Assembly: GCA_049609065.1 (NCBI GenBank)
Contig: JBMYYE010000029.1
Span: 1-22,392 of the forward strand
Source: JBMYYE01 sp049609065
GTDB lineage: Bacteria > Pseudomonadota > Alphaproteobacteria > Rhodobacterales > Rhodobacteraceae
DNA: 22,392 bases
Reading direction: 5' to 3'
Shown here: positions 15,174-22,392 of the stretch, piece by piece
Numbering within the stretch: position 1 is the stretch's first letter
Layout: every line of letters starts with the position of its first letter
Position numbers and translations under genes: made by a program
The notes under the pieces: generated by a model
Told to the model about the DNA's origin: nothing
Database searches by the model: none
Seen by the model: only the letters and a program-made list of their open reading frames with translations

Positions 15174-15202
15174 TTGCATGCCTATGGAAAATATTAAATA
15201 AT
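15174..15202 (+). promoter_or_regulatory. Possible promoter of the HEPN-motif gene
   Basis: TTGCAT, a 17-base spacer, then AATAAT (one mismatch to TATAAT). It lies about 80 bases before the start codon in AT-rich DNA, where chance matches are common. Confidence 0.3.
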
Positions 15203-15283
15203 AAACACAAGTCGCAAAAATTACATTATTATATCCATGCATTACACACTACCAAACTAATATCACAATCGAAGGGCAGTAAT

Positions 15284-16684
15284 TTGAATGAAATCATAGA
15301 GAGTACCGAGGCTTCGAGTATCACCTCGAAGAGTAGCAATATCCAAGTTCGCTTGGAAAGCCACCACGGCAGAGTAGTTTCGGTTAAATTCATTAACAAA
15401 CCCGACAATCTAGATTCGGAGAACAAAAGCGATAGCATTGCCCCCCCCTTTCTCCACTTGTCACACCATTGGTTCACCTCCGCTCTTGGTCTTTTTGAAG
15501 CATTTCCATTAAATGGAAGTCTTGCAGAGTTTGTCCGCAATCAACTCGCCAGTGATCACTTTCGAAAATACTTGGATGAAGAGGCAATCAGCAAAGAAAC
15601 AGAAGTATCAGAAGATGAGAAAGAAGTTATCATCTACAATATTGAAAATTTTTCAGCACACCGACTATCGAAAAACATCGAGAGGCAACACCAACTCGAA
15701 AGAGGGCAGACTGTCATCCTAAAGGCGCAGCTCCTCGCATTGGTCGCTGAATACGAAGTGTTTATGTGTGATTTATTTAGGCTAGTGATCAAAGCACATC
15801 CCAAGGGCTTTATTTCAAAAGAAACTACGATTTTAGCGAGTGACATCCTTGAAGGTAAAGACATAGAAAGTCTCAAAAATTCAATTATCGAAAAGAAAAT
15901 TGCGGCTCTGCAACGTGAAAGCCACGTTGATCAAATTAAAACCGTTTTCGACAAACTAGGAATACAAGGCCCTGATGCAAAAAGCATAAAAGAATTTGGG
16001 GAGATTTGTCTAAGACGGAATCTACATACCCACGCGGATGGGCAAGTTAACTCTAAATACTATGATGAAATGAAAAATCTTGGGTACGTGGAAGCTGATA
16101 TACCTGAAATAGGAACCAAATTACAAATAGACCAACAATACCTCAAACGCTCAACCGCTCGTGTTTTTCAAATGGGCTACTTTTCACTTCATCTCATTTG
16201 GCAAAAGTTAGAGCCAAAACAGCATGAGGAGTCCCTTGGGCAACTGATAGCACACTCACATGATTTCCTAATCAATGAGTATACGAAAGTCGCCTCTAGA
16301 ATTTGTGATTTTCTCCTAAATAAGAAAAGCCCAGCAAATGAACGACACAGAGCCACTGCGACAATCAACAAAGCACTAGCAATATCGCTAAACCCAGACA
16401 TCCCTGAAAAAGAAAAGAGAGAGGCAATTAATAGCACATTAGAAACAAGAGATTGGAGCATCACTGATTCAGATTTCGACCTAGCGCTTTCTTGCGTAAC
16501 TAAAAATTATGATAATTTAGGCAACCAGATAGATCGCTGTGTAAGCGATAAGGCATTTACCGAAGTTGAGTTTCTAAATTGGGCTCTCTTTATTGAAATT
16601 CAGGCTCATCCTGTATTTATTGAAAAAATGGAAGAGCATTTTAGCTTACAACTATCTTCTCCTAATGCTTCAATAGAAAAATAG
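15284..16684 (+). CDS. HEPN-motif protein, putative RNase of a defence or stress system
   Basis: 466 residues from a TTG start with GAAGGG seven bases upstream; the next in-frame Met is residue 161, so TTG is the only reasonable start. A long helix (about 134-170, ERQHQLERGQTVILKAQLL then ALVAEYEVFMCDLFRLVI) is followed by FGEICLRRNLHTHADGQVNS at about 238-257. This holds R245-x4-H250, the HEPN RNase signature with Asn after the Arg, in the RN...H.DG.V...Y context typical of RiboL-PSP-type HEPN domains. The N-terminal 130 and C-terminal 160 residues match nothing I recognise; no signal peptide or membrane segment is seen. The gene is visibly more AT-rich than gcv and purB on each side, with different codon use, suggesting acquisition by transfer. 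HEPN proteins are frequently toxins or abortive-infection RNases. No partner antitoxin gene is adjacent. Confidence 0.75.
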   Translation: MNEIIESTEASSITSKSSNIQVRLESHHGRVVSVKFINKPDNLDSENKSDSIAPPFLHLSHHWFTSALGLFEAFPLNGSLAEFVRNQLASDHFRKYLDEEAISKETEVSEDEKEVIIYNIENFSAHRLSKNIERQHQLERGQTVILKAQLLALVAEYEVFMCDLFRLVIKAHPKGFISKETTILASDILEGKDIESLKNSIIEKKIAALQRESHVDQIKTVFDKLGIQGPDAKSIKEFGEICLRRNLHTHADGQVNSKYYDEMKNLGYVEADIPEIGTKLQIDQQYLKRSTARVFQMGYFSLHLIWQKLEPKQHEESLGQLIAHSHDFLINEYTKVASRICDFLLNKKSPANERHRATATINKALAISLNPDIPEKEKREAINSTLETRDWSITDSDFDLALSCVTKNYDNLGNQIDRCVSDKAFTEVEFLNWALFIEIQAHPVFIEKMEEHFSLQLSSPNASIEK

Positions 16685-16794
16685 AAATACCTTGATACTA
16701 GGAAGATATGCCAAGCATTTTCACAACAACCTTGCCCCGATCGCTGCATCGCAGTATGACACGCGCGAGCCACAGCATATGAAAGGCCCCGCTT

Positions 16795-18096
16795 ATGATT
16801 CCTCGCTATTCCCGCCCCGAAATGGTTGCCATCTGGTCCCCTGAAACAAAATTCAAAATCTGGTATGAAATCGAAGCGCATGCTTGCGAAGCCATGGCCA
16901 ATCTTGGTGTGATCCCGCGCGAAAACGCAGACGCGGTTTGGAAAGCCAAGGATGTCGAATTTGACGTGGCGCGCATCGATGAAATCGAAGCGGAAACCAA
17001 ACATGACGTGATCGCTTTTTTGACGCATCTCGCGGAACATGTTGGATCCGAGGAAGCACGCTTTGTGCACCAAGGCATGACGTCTTCTGATGTTTTGGAC
17101 ACATGTTTCAACGTCCAACTCGTGCGCGCCGCCGATATTTTGATCGACGACACGAAAGCGTTGCTCAAGGCGCTTAAAAAACGCGCCAAAGAACATAAAA
17201 TGACCATCCGTATCGGTCGTTCCCACGGGATCCACGCGGAACCAACCACGATGGGCCTTACATTTGCGCGTTTTTATGCGGAAATGGATCGCAACCTAAA
17301 ACGCCTCAAACGCGCACGCAAAGAAATCGCCACAGGCGCCATTTCAGGCGCGGTTGGTACATTCGCCAATATCGATCCTGAAATCGAAGTGCATGTCTGT
17401 AAGGAATTGGGCCTCAAACCCGAACCAATTTCAACACAAGTCATCCCACGCGATCGCCATGCTGCGTTCTTTGCTGCTTTGGGCGTTGTTGGGTCCTCCA
17501 TTGAAAACATCGCCACCGAAATTCGCCACATGCAGCGCACCGAAGTGTTGGAAGCAGCTGAATTTTTCTCCATGGGGCAAAAAGGCTCTTCTGCGATGCC
17601 GCACAAGAAAAACCCAGTTTTGACAGAGAACCTCACAGGGCTCGCACGCCTCGTACGCATGGCGGTTGTGCCTGCAATGGAAAACGTGGCGCTTTGGCAT
17701 GAACGCGATATTTCGCATTCCTCCGTCGAACGTAATATCGGCCCGGACACCACAATCACGTTGGACTTTGCCCTTGCCCGTTTGACCTCCGTGATCGACA
17801 AATTGCTTGTTTATCCTGAAAACATGCTGGCCAACATGAATAAATTCCCTGGCCTCGTGATGTCGCAACGGGTTCTTTTGGCCCTGACACAAGCGGGTGT
17901 ATCACGCGAAGACAGCTACAAAATGGTGCAGCGGAACGCGTTGAAAGTCTGGGAAACAGGCTGTGATTTCAAAACGGAACTCCTCAACGATGCAGAAGTC
18001 GTCAAGGCGCTCTCCAAAGAAGAAATCGAAGAAAAATTCGACCTTGGTTACCACACAAAACACGTGGACACGATTTTCAAACGCGTGTTTGGCTAA
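16795..18096 (+). CDS. purB: Adenylosuccinate lyase
   Basis: 433 residues, full length. PurB cleaves SAICAR to AICAR and adenylosuccinate to AMP, both with release of fumarate, in purine synthesis. Fumarase/aspartase superfamily signature GSSAMPHKKNP lies at 264-274 with the mobile catalytic serine. TSSD is at 97-100, and the general acid/base His is in GRSHGIHAEPTTMG (141-154). The ATG has AAAGG eight bases upstream. A strong terminator follows. The 110-base gap before it, after the HEPN-motif gene, should hold the purB promoter. Confidence 0.97.
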   Translation: MIPRYSRPEMVAIWSPETKFKIWYEIEAHACEAMANLGVIPRENADAVWKAKDVEFDVARIDEIEAETKHDVIAFLTHLAEHVGSEEARFVHQGMTSSDVLDTCFNVQLVRAADILIDDTKALLKALKKRAKEHKMTIRIGRSHGIHAEPTTMGLTFARFYAEMDRNLKRLKRARKEIATGAISGAVGTFANIDPEIEVHVCKELGLKPEPISTQVIPRDRHAAFFAALGVVGSSIENIATEIRHMQRTEVLEAAEFFSMGQKGSSAMPHKKNPVLTENLTGLARLVRMAVVPAMENVALWHERDISHSSVERNIGPDTTITLDFALARLTSVIDKLLVYPENMLANMNKFPGLVMSQRVLLALTQAGVSREDSYKMVQRNALKVWETGCDFKTELLNDAEVVKALSKEEIEEKFDLGYHTKHVDTIFKRVFG

Positions 18097-18115
18097 ACCA
18101 ACTATAATTTTTGCG

Positions 18116-18144
18116 AAAAGGCTGGTCTTTGATCAGCCTTTTTT
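18116..18144 (+). terminator. Intrinsic terminator of purB
   Basis: AAAAGGCTG pairs with CAGCCTTTT around a 9-base loop whose ends can pair further, followed by a run of six T. It begins 19 bases after the purB stop. Because it separates purB from the FliG-like gene, that gene needs its own promoter. Confidence 0.92.
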
Positions 18145-18193
18145 CGTTTCATATACGTCATCTTAAGTTTTTCGTTCTATCCGTTTATTTACA

Positions 18194-18208
18194 GGCCCGA
18201 AATGGGCC
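18194..18208 (+). other. Small hairpin in the leader of the FliG-like gene
   Basis: GGCCC-GAAAT-GGGCC forms a perfect 5-bp GC stem 31 bases before the GTG start. It has no T-tract. It may influence translation or be incidental. Confidence 0.35.
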
Positions 18209-18239
18209 GCGTCTAAAATGGACAAAGGACACGACCCCC

Positions 18240-19295
18240 GTGAATGCAATCACCGCTTTTGATACCGCTGAAGTCATCCCAGATAAAATACGGGACGAAC
18301 CGCTTACGGGCCGAATGCAAGCCGCGATTGTGACCCGTGTCATGCTTACAGAAGGGATCGAAATCCCCCTTCACCTCCTTCCAGAACAGCACCAATCAAT
18401 ACTCACTGAGGAACTCGGTGAACTTCGGCTTGTCGGGAAAGACACCTTAAAAGAGGTGCTCAATACTTTTATCCGCGATCTTGAAGAAGTCGGAATGGCG
18501 TTTTCTGGGGGGCTAGCGGGTGCTCTCAAACTTCTGGATGGTAAAATATCCACCAATACCGCGGGACGTTTACGCAAAGAAGTTGGACTAAAAACCATTT
18601 CCGATCCATGGGATCGCCTCGCCACCGTTGCTGCGGACGCCCTAAAAACCGTGATTGAGCGCGAAGCAGTCGAAATTGGCGCAGTCATGCTCTCAAAACT
18701 CAGCGTTGCCAAAGCCGCAGAGGTCCTTGATCTTCTACCTGCCGAAAAGCGCAACGAAATCACATATGCCATGTCGCGCACAGGCCCCGTTGCACCTGAT
18801 GCGGTAGAACGAATTGGCATTGCTCTCACTCAGCAACTTGACGCGACACCGGCCAAAGCCTTTGACAGCGCCCCCACCGATCGCGTCGGTGCTATTTTGA
18901 ATTTCTCATCAGCAAAAACCCGAGATGAGGTTCTTGCGGCTCTTGATGCGCGGGATCAAAGCTTTGCCAATGATGTAAAGAAAGCAATCTTTACCTTCGA
19001 AAACATCCCCTTACGTGTTGTTCCCACGGATGTGCCCAAACTCACACGTGGTCTTGATGCGGCCCTTTTGCGTACTGCTTTGGCTGGTGCAACCGAAGGC
19101 GCAAGCAAAATCGCGGCGGATTTCATCCTTGATAATATGTCCAAACGCATGGCCGATGGTCTACGTGAAGAAATTGAAGAAATTGGGAAGGTCAAGCCTG
19201 CGGATGCAGAAGCGGGGCAATCCGCGATCATCGTAACCATTCGAGAACTCGAAGAGAACGGCGAATTGGTGCTTTTGGACCCAACCGAAGACTAG
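18240..19295 (+). CDS. FliG-like protein (flagellar motor switch FliG middle and C-terminal domains)
   Basis: 351 residues from a GTG at 18240 with AAGGA ten bases upstream; the frame is open to 18111 but that part runs through the purB terminator. FliG couples the stator to the flagellar rotor. The match is clear in the second half: VGAILNFSSAKTRDEVLAAL (217-236), DVKKAIFTFENIPL (245-258), and ILDNMSKRMADGLREEIEEIG (296-316, shown here as ILDNMSKRMADG with LREEIEEIG). It ends with the FliG tail IRELEENGELVL. Residues 1-210 resemble the N and middle domains more loosely. Length is near that of true FliG. No flagellar gene is nearby; neighbours are purB and an acyltransferase. It may be a second FliG, or a relic or retasked paralogue. 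A flagellar role cannot be decided from this window. Confidence 0.82.
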   Translation: MNAITAFDTAEVIPDKIRDEPLTGRMQAAIVTRVMLTEGIEIPLHLLPEQHQSILTEELGELRLVGKDTLKEVLNTFIRDLEEVGMAFSGGLAGALKLLDGKISTNTAGRLRKEVGLKTISDPWDRLATVAADALKTVIEREAVEIGAVMLSKLSVAKAAEVLDLLPAEKRNEITYAMSRTGPVAPDAVERIGIALTQQLDATPAKAFDSAPTDRVGAILNFSSAKTRDEVLAALDARDQSFANDVKKAIFTFENIPLRVVPTDVPKLTRGLDAALLRTALAGATEGASKIAADFILDNMSKRMADGLREEIEEIGKVKPADAEAGQSAIIVTIRELEENGELVLLDPTED

Positions 19296-19366
19296 AACCA
19301 ACTTGCAGAGCCCCTGAGCGCAAAGTATGACTGGATGTATACCAGCATCAATCACGTCCACGGCAT

Positions 19367-20254
19367 ATGTCTTTTCAACCTGTTGAATATTTTAAAAACC
19401 TCCTCCTTCGGGCCGCTCTTGGGGCCCCGAAGCTGTTGCCATACAAGCAGCGTATTAATACCGTCGGCTGGATCACTGGTCGTATCCTTGCGCCACTGGC
19501 TGGATACAACACACGGGTGAAAAACAATATTTCCTATATCTATCCTGATATGGATGAACAGGACCTCAACCGATTGGCCTATGAAGTGCCGCGCAATGCA
19601 GGGCGCACCTTAGCGGAAATATATTCCGGAACCGCTTTCATCGATCATGTCAAAGATACTCCTCTTACAGGGGAAGGCCTTGCGGCTTTGGATGAGGCCC
19701 ACGCAAACAACCGACCGATCATTATCGTCACACCGCATTTTGGGAACTACGACGCCCTGCGCACTGTCATCCGCTTGCGAGGGCATAAATTGGGGGGGCT
19801 TTATCGCCCCATGTCCAACCCCTATTTCAACGCCCATTATGAGCGGAAAATCAAAGCCATTGCCGCCCCGATCTTTGCAAATACAAAGCGCGGCATGGCC
19901 GGCATGATTAAACATATTCGTGGCGGAAATACGTTTTTGATCCTTCCTGATCAAATGGTCCGGTCTGGCCCCCTCCTTCGGTTTATGGGAAAGCCATCCT
20001 ATACCACGCTTTCAGCAGCGGAAATGGCGCTTAAATATGATGCGCTCCTCATTCCGATTTTTGCCCCGCGCATCAATAATGGACTAGATTTTGAAGTTAT
20101 CGCCCATAAGCCCATTGAACACAGCACAGCTGAGTTGATGTCACAGCAAATCAATGACGTGATGACAGGCGAAATCGATAAAAATCTAGAACAATGGCTT
20201 TGGGTTCATGACCGCTGGAAAAACACGCCAACCGAATTCCCCGAAAACCCATAG
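19367..20254 (+). CDS. LpxL/HtrB-family lysophospholipid (lipid A) acyltransferase
   Basis: 295 residues, normal for the family. These inner-membrane enzymes add a secondary acyl chain to the lipid A precursor from acyl-ACP. The HX4D active site is H124-x4-D129 in TPHFGNYDA. Further family blocks are GGLYRPMSNPYFN (146-158), NTFLILPDQ, and the ending HDRWK. The N-terminus is weakly hydrophobic rather than a clear anchor. The ATG at 19367 has no good ribosome site, so the start is less certain. Only 71 bases separate it from the FliG-like gene on the same strand. The exact acceptor (lipid A, ornithine lipid or other) is not fixed by the motifs. Confidence 0.88.
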   Translation: MSFQPVEYFKNLLLRAALGAPKLLPYKQRINTVGWITGRILAPLAGYNTRVKNNISYIYPDMDEQDLNRLAYEVPRNAGRTLAEIYSGTAFIDHVKDTPLTGEGLAALDEAHANNRPIIIVTPHFGNYDALRTVIRLRGHKLGGLYRPMSNPYFNAHYERKIKAIAAPIFANTKRGMAGMIKHIRGGNTFLILPDQMVRSGPLLRFMGKPSYTTLSAAEMALKYDALLIPIFAPRINNGLDFEVIAHKPIEHSTAELMSQQINDVMTGEIDKNLEQWLWVHDRWKNTPTEFPENP

Positions 20255-20257
20255 CGT

Positions 20258-20971
20258 TTACGGGTGCAGATAACGCGCAGCAAAAATTCGTTTTTGCCCC
20301 GTCTCTTGAAGCAACACAACATAACGTTTTCCCGCCTCAGGGGACAGCACTAAGGACAGTTCTGCAGCCTCCCCATTCCACGACGCGATAGGTTTCAAGT
20401 CTTCAACGATGTTCGTATAGCGCAACACATGACCGCGGTTCTCACCCCGTGTAATCGGCACAGATTGGTCCACCAAAAGAGTGGCCAGAACCACATCCCC
20501 TTTGGGAAGACCCGTGGCAGAGATCCTAATGTGGTAAGCCGCATCCGTCTTTGAAATTGCAAGATCCGCCTCAGGTTTATGGCTTTGGATCACACGTTCA
20601 ACACGGTGATGGCTCGATCCGACAACGGACTGACGTCCGCCAATAATCATTTGCGGCGTATAGCGTTGATGGTCATCAAATTGCATCACATATTTGGACT
20701 GACGTTTGGAAAACCGTTTCTGCCCAAACACATCTTTCCAACCGATATAATCCCAATAATCAACGTGATAGGCCAATGCAACCACATCATCACGCGCGGC
20801 CAGTTCATGCATATACGCATCCGCAGGCGGGCAGCTTGAACAGCCTTGTGAGGTGAACAGTTCAACCACAACTGGCCGATCTGCGGCAACCGCCACATTT
20901 GAAGCTACTGAAATTACGAGTATAGCGAGAAGCGAACGAATCGCACGGAAAGGTCGTTTTAAATATGTCAT
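20258..20971 (-). CDS. DUF1223 family exported thioredoxin-like protein
   Basis: 237 residues. A signal peptide is evident (basic start, hydrophobic RSLLAILVISVASNVAVA, cleavage near AAD). The mature protein opens with PVVVELFTSQGCSSCPPADA, the DUF1223 signature with a CxxC pair at C44 and C47 in a thioredoxin-like fold. YHVDYWDYIGWKDVFG is the second conserved block. The function is not established; a periplasmic thiol-redox role is an inference from the CxxC. It lies just downstream of the ccmG gene on the same strand, but a strong terminator separates them. It converges with the acyltransferase gene, stops being 3 bases apart. No ribosome site is clear at the ATG. Confidence 0.9.
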   Translation of the reverse strand: MTYLKRPFRAIRSLLAILVISVASNVAVAADRPVVVELFTSQGCSSCPPADAYMHELAARDDVVALAYHVDYWDYIGWKDVFGQKRFSKRQSKYVMQFDDHQRYTPQMIIGGRQSVVGSSHHRVERVIQSHKPEADLAISKTDAAYHIRISATGLPKGDVVLATLLVDQSVPITRGENRGHVLRYTNIVEDLKPIASWNGEAAELSLVLSPEAGKRYVVLLQETGQKRIFAARYLHP

Positions 20972-21038
20972 GGGGTTTTATACCGTCCTCATCCGCTCAC
21001 AGCCAATCAAGGTTTCGCGAGGAGAATTTTACAACGTG

Positions 21039-21063
21039 AAAAAGGCGCCCGTTATGGACGCCT
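21039..21063 (-). terminator. Intrinsic terminator of the ccm operon
   Basis: On the minus strand AGGCGTCC pairs with GGGCGCCT (one T-G pair) around a 5-base loop, then TTTTT. It starts 23 bases after the ccmG stop and separates ccm from the DUF1223 gene. Confidence 0.88.
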
Positions 21064-21086
21064 CTCACTCTACATTTTATACGCTT

Positions 21087-21626
21087 TTAGCGTGCAGCTT
21101 CAATAGCTGGGAGGATTTTGGTTTCCAAAACCTCTTTTGTCACAGGGCCCGCAAACCGAAGGGTAATTACACCTTGCCCATCCAAGACATATGTTTCAGG
21201 CACACCATAAACCCCCCATTCAAGGGCGGTTTTGGCATTTGCATCCGCGCCAACCGCATCATAAGGATTGCCAAGATCGCGCAAAAATCCTTGGGCCTTG
21301 GTTGGGTTGTCGCGAAAGTTAATCCCATAAAGCGGCACATCCGCCAGTTCACGGAGCGTTTCCAAATTCGGATGTTCGGCCCGACATGGCGCACACCACG
21401 AGGCCCAGATGTTGACCACTTTTGGACCAGGCGCGCGTAACGCTGCATCATCAAAAAGCGGCAAACCCCCGAGCTGTGTAAGTTGAAGCGCAGGCGCCTC
21501 TTGGCCCACACGCGCAGACGGAAGTTCATCATTCGGGTTTAAAAGCACATATCCAGCAAGCAAAAGAAACCCGCTAAAAATCAACGGAGGCAAAACCATA
21601 AGCCAAGGAATTCTACGCATTTTCAT
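21087..21626 (-). CDS. ccmG: Thiol:disulfide interchange protein CcmG/DsbE
   Basis: 179 residues from the ATG at 21626, overlapping the end of ccmD by 14 bases; ATGs at 21641 and 21620 are alternatives. CcmG is anchored in the inner membrane and reduces apocytochrome c (and CcmH) in the periplasm before haem attachment. A single N-terminal membrane segment (WLMVLPPLIFSGFLLLAGYV) is followed by a thioredoxin-like domain. It has the WCAPC active site in NIWASWCAPCRAEHPNL, the acidic GINFRDNPTKAQGFL region, and the cis-Pro loop YGVPETYVLD. Last gene of ccmC-ccmD-ccmG here, followed by a terminator. Confidence 0.95.
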   Translation of the reverse strand: MKMRRIPWLMVLPPLIFSGFLLLAGYVLLNPNDELPSARVGQEAPALQLTQLGGLPLFDDAALRAPGPKVVNIWASWCAPCRAEHPNLETLRELADVPLYGINFRDNPTKAQGFLRDLGNPYDAVGADANAKTALEWGVYGVPETYVLDGQGVITLRFAGPVTKEVLETKILPAIEAAR

Positions 21627-21768
21627 TTTTCTTTCGTTCAATTTGGCAGAGTTTCTCGCGCATTTTCTTATTTCGCAAGAGACTCAACCCAATCAAAATC
21701 GCCAATAACGCGATTGTGACCGCATATGACGACAAAACTGCGTCTGCGTATTTTCCAAGATCAGGCAT
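21613..21768 (-). CDS. ccmD: Haem exporter protein CcmD
   Basis: 51 residues from the ATG at 21768, which overlaps the ccmC stop by 8 bases; an upstream in-frame ATG lies well inside ccmC. The protein starts MPDLGKYADAVLSSYAV, has one membrane helix (TIALLAILIGLSLL) and a basic cytoplasmic tail (RNKKMREKLCQIERKK), as expected of CcmD. It helps release holo-CcmE from the CcmABC complex. Its length and position between ccmC and ccmG settle the call. Confidence 0.92.
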   Translation of the reverse strand: MPDLGKYADAVLSSYAVTIALLAILIGLSLLRNKKMREKLCQIERKKNENA

Positions 21769-22392
21769 CGTGTTCCATTCTCTGACGGGCTTCAAGCGCC
21801 CCAATGCGTCGCACGCGAATTTCGGTGCGTGTACGCATCAACAAAAGCGCAATAAACAAAAAGACAAATCCCGCAATGCAAAGCAAGAGCGGCTGGTAAA
21901 ACACATTGGACACGTTTTCTTCTTTATCAAGCGACAAGGACGCACCTTGATGCAAACCTTGGTTCCAAAAATTGACGGCGTAGCGGCTCAAAATCGCAAA
22001 AACCGAGCCCACCATACATAGGACGGATGTCAAATCCGCCGCCGTATCCGGCGTATCAATTGCGGACCAAAGCGCCATATAGCCAATATAGAATAGAAAC
22101 AGGATCAAAAATGATGTCAGGCGCGGATCCCACGCCCAGTAAGTGCCCCACATCGGTTCACCCCAAATCGCACCCGTAAACAGCGCAATCAGTGTCATTG
22201 TCATACCAATCGGTGCCGCAGCTTTGGCCGCCAAAGCCGACACATGGTGGCGACGAATAAACCAAATCAGCGACGTCACCAACATCATGATCCAGATATT
22301 GATCGCCATAAGCGCCGCAGGGACATGCAGGTAAATGATCTTAACCGTTGACCCCTGACGATAATCATCAGGCGTAAAAAAGAAGCCCCAGA
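21761..22392 (-). CDS. ccmC: Haem transporter/chaperone-loading protein CcmC (5' truncated by the window)
   Basis: The reading frame continues to the right edge, so about 209 C-terminal residues are visible of roughly 240. CcmC is a polytopic inner-membrane protein that delivers haem to CcmE. The first visible residues include DDYRQGSTVKIIYLHVPAA, with the conserved periplasmic haem-ligand His (visible residue 22). The tryptophan-rich WGEPMWGTYWAWDPRLTS follows (about 76-93). The second ligand His lies in NQGLHQGASL (visible residue 147). Several membrane helices can be seen. An internal ATG at 22309 is not the start. Confidence 0.95.
   Translation of the reverse strand, partial: WGFFFTPDDYRQGSTVKIIYLHVPAALMAINIWIMMLVTSLIWFIRRHHVSALAAKAAAPIGMTMTLIALFTGAIWGEPMWGTYWAWDPRLTSFLILFLFYIGYMALWSAIDTPDTAADLTSVLCMVGSVFAILSRYAVNFWNQGLHQGASLSLDKEENVSNVFYQPLLLCIAGFVFLFIALLLMRTRTEIRVRRIGALEARQRMEHDA

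Larger units (their letters stand above)
14987..15283. other. Divergent control region between gcvT and the HEPN-motif gene
   Basis: 297 bases without a coding gene. The gcv side (15020-15090) is dense in short dyads and repeats, listed separately. The other side (about 15100-15283) is AT-rich and should carry the promoter of the plus-strand gene. No glycine riboswitch signature is visible. Confidence 0.7.

Noticed and set aside
17274..17801. A 175-codon minus-strand frame within purB, and a similar one at 16606-17235.
   Set aside because: Both are opposite the highly conserved purB sequence and have shadow-type Ser/Arg- or Phe/His-rich composition.
18111..18239. An N-terminal extension of the FliG-like protein.
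   Set aside because: The added codons run through the purB terminator hairpin and encode sequence unlike FliG; the GTG at 18240 has an AAGGA site.
1..22392. CRISPR arrays, insertion sequences, transposases, integrases and rRNA or tRNA genes.
   Set aside because: I saw no regular repeat-spacer pattern, no transposase or integrase motifs and no convincing structural RNA gene in the window.

Overview
The window looks like part of an alphaproteobacterial chromosome, most likely of the Rhodobacterales (Roseobacter-like), with moderate G+C. The basis is the protein style and gene content: a compact ccmC-ccmD-ccmG (cytochrome c maturation) run ending beside a DUF1223 gene, a gcvT-gcvH-gcvP operon, purB, a GlxA-type AraC regulator and small Lrp/ArsR regulators. 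No taxonomic marker gene is present, so this placement is an inference.

Layout. 1-2738: the 3' end of a type I restriction specificity gene (hsdS) and a complete hsdR; hsdM would lie upstream, outside the window. 2994-5000: an exported WG-repeat protein with its own terminator. 5184-6927: an ArsR-family regulator divergent from a group II PLP decarboxylase, with a long palindrome across both starts. 7024-9019: a class V PLP aminotransferase/cysteine-desulfurase-like enzyme divergent from an Lrp-family regulator. 9021-9485: a secreted MsrB. 9574-14986 (minus strand): gcvT-gcvH-gcvP followed by a GlxA/AraC regulator. 15284-16684: an AT-richer gene with a HEPN-type RNase motif, set between two core loci. 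16795-18096: purB with a strong terminator. 18240-19295: a FliG-like protein with no flagellar neighbours. 19367-20254: an LpxL/HtrB-family acyltransferase. 20258-20971: DUF1223. 21087-22392 (minus strand): ccmC (partial), ccmD and ccmG with a clear terminator.

How the genes work together. The middle of the window (about 5.2-15 kb) is an amino-acid metabolism block: three PLP enzymes (decarboxylase, class V enzyme, GcvP), each beside a dedicated regulator (ArsR, Lrp, GlxA/AraC). Glycine cleavage feeds one-carbon units to folate, which is also needed for the purine pathway that PurB serves. The ccm genes attach haem to c-type cytochromes in the periplasm, and the DUF1223 protein and MsrB are also predicted outside the cytoplasm.

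The most promising candidate for something undescribed is the HEPN-motif protein at 15284-16684, which looks like a horizontally acquired RNase/defence-type gene. Next come the orphan FliG-like protein and the repeated CTATAGSAAAT motifs and palindrome in the gcv promoter, which leaves no room for a glycine riboswitch.
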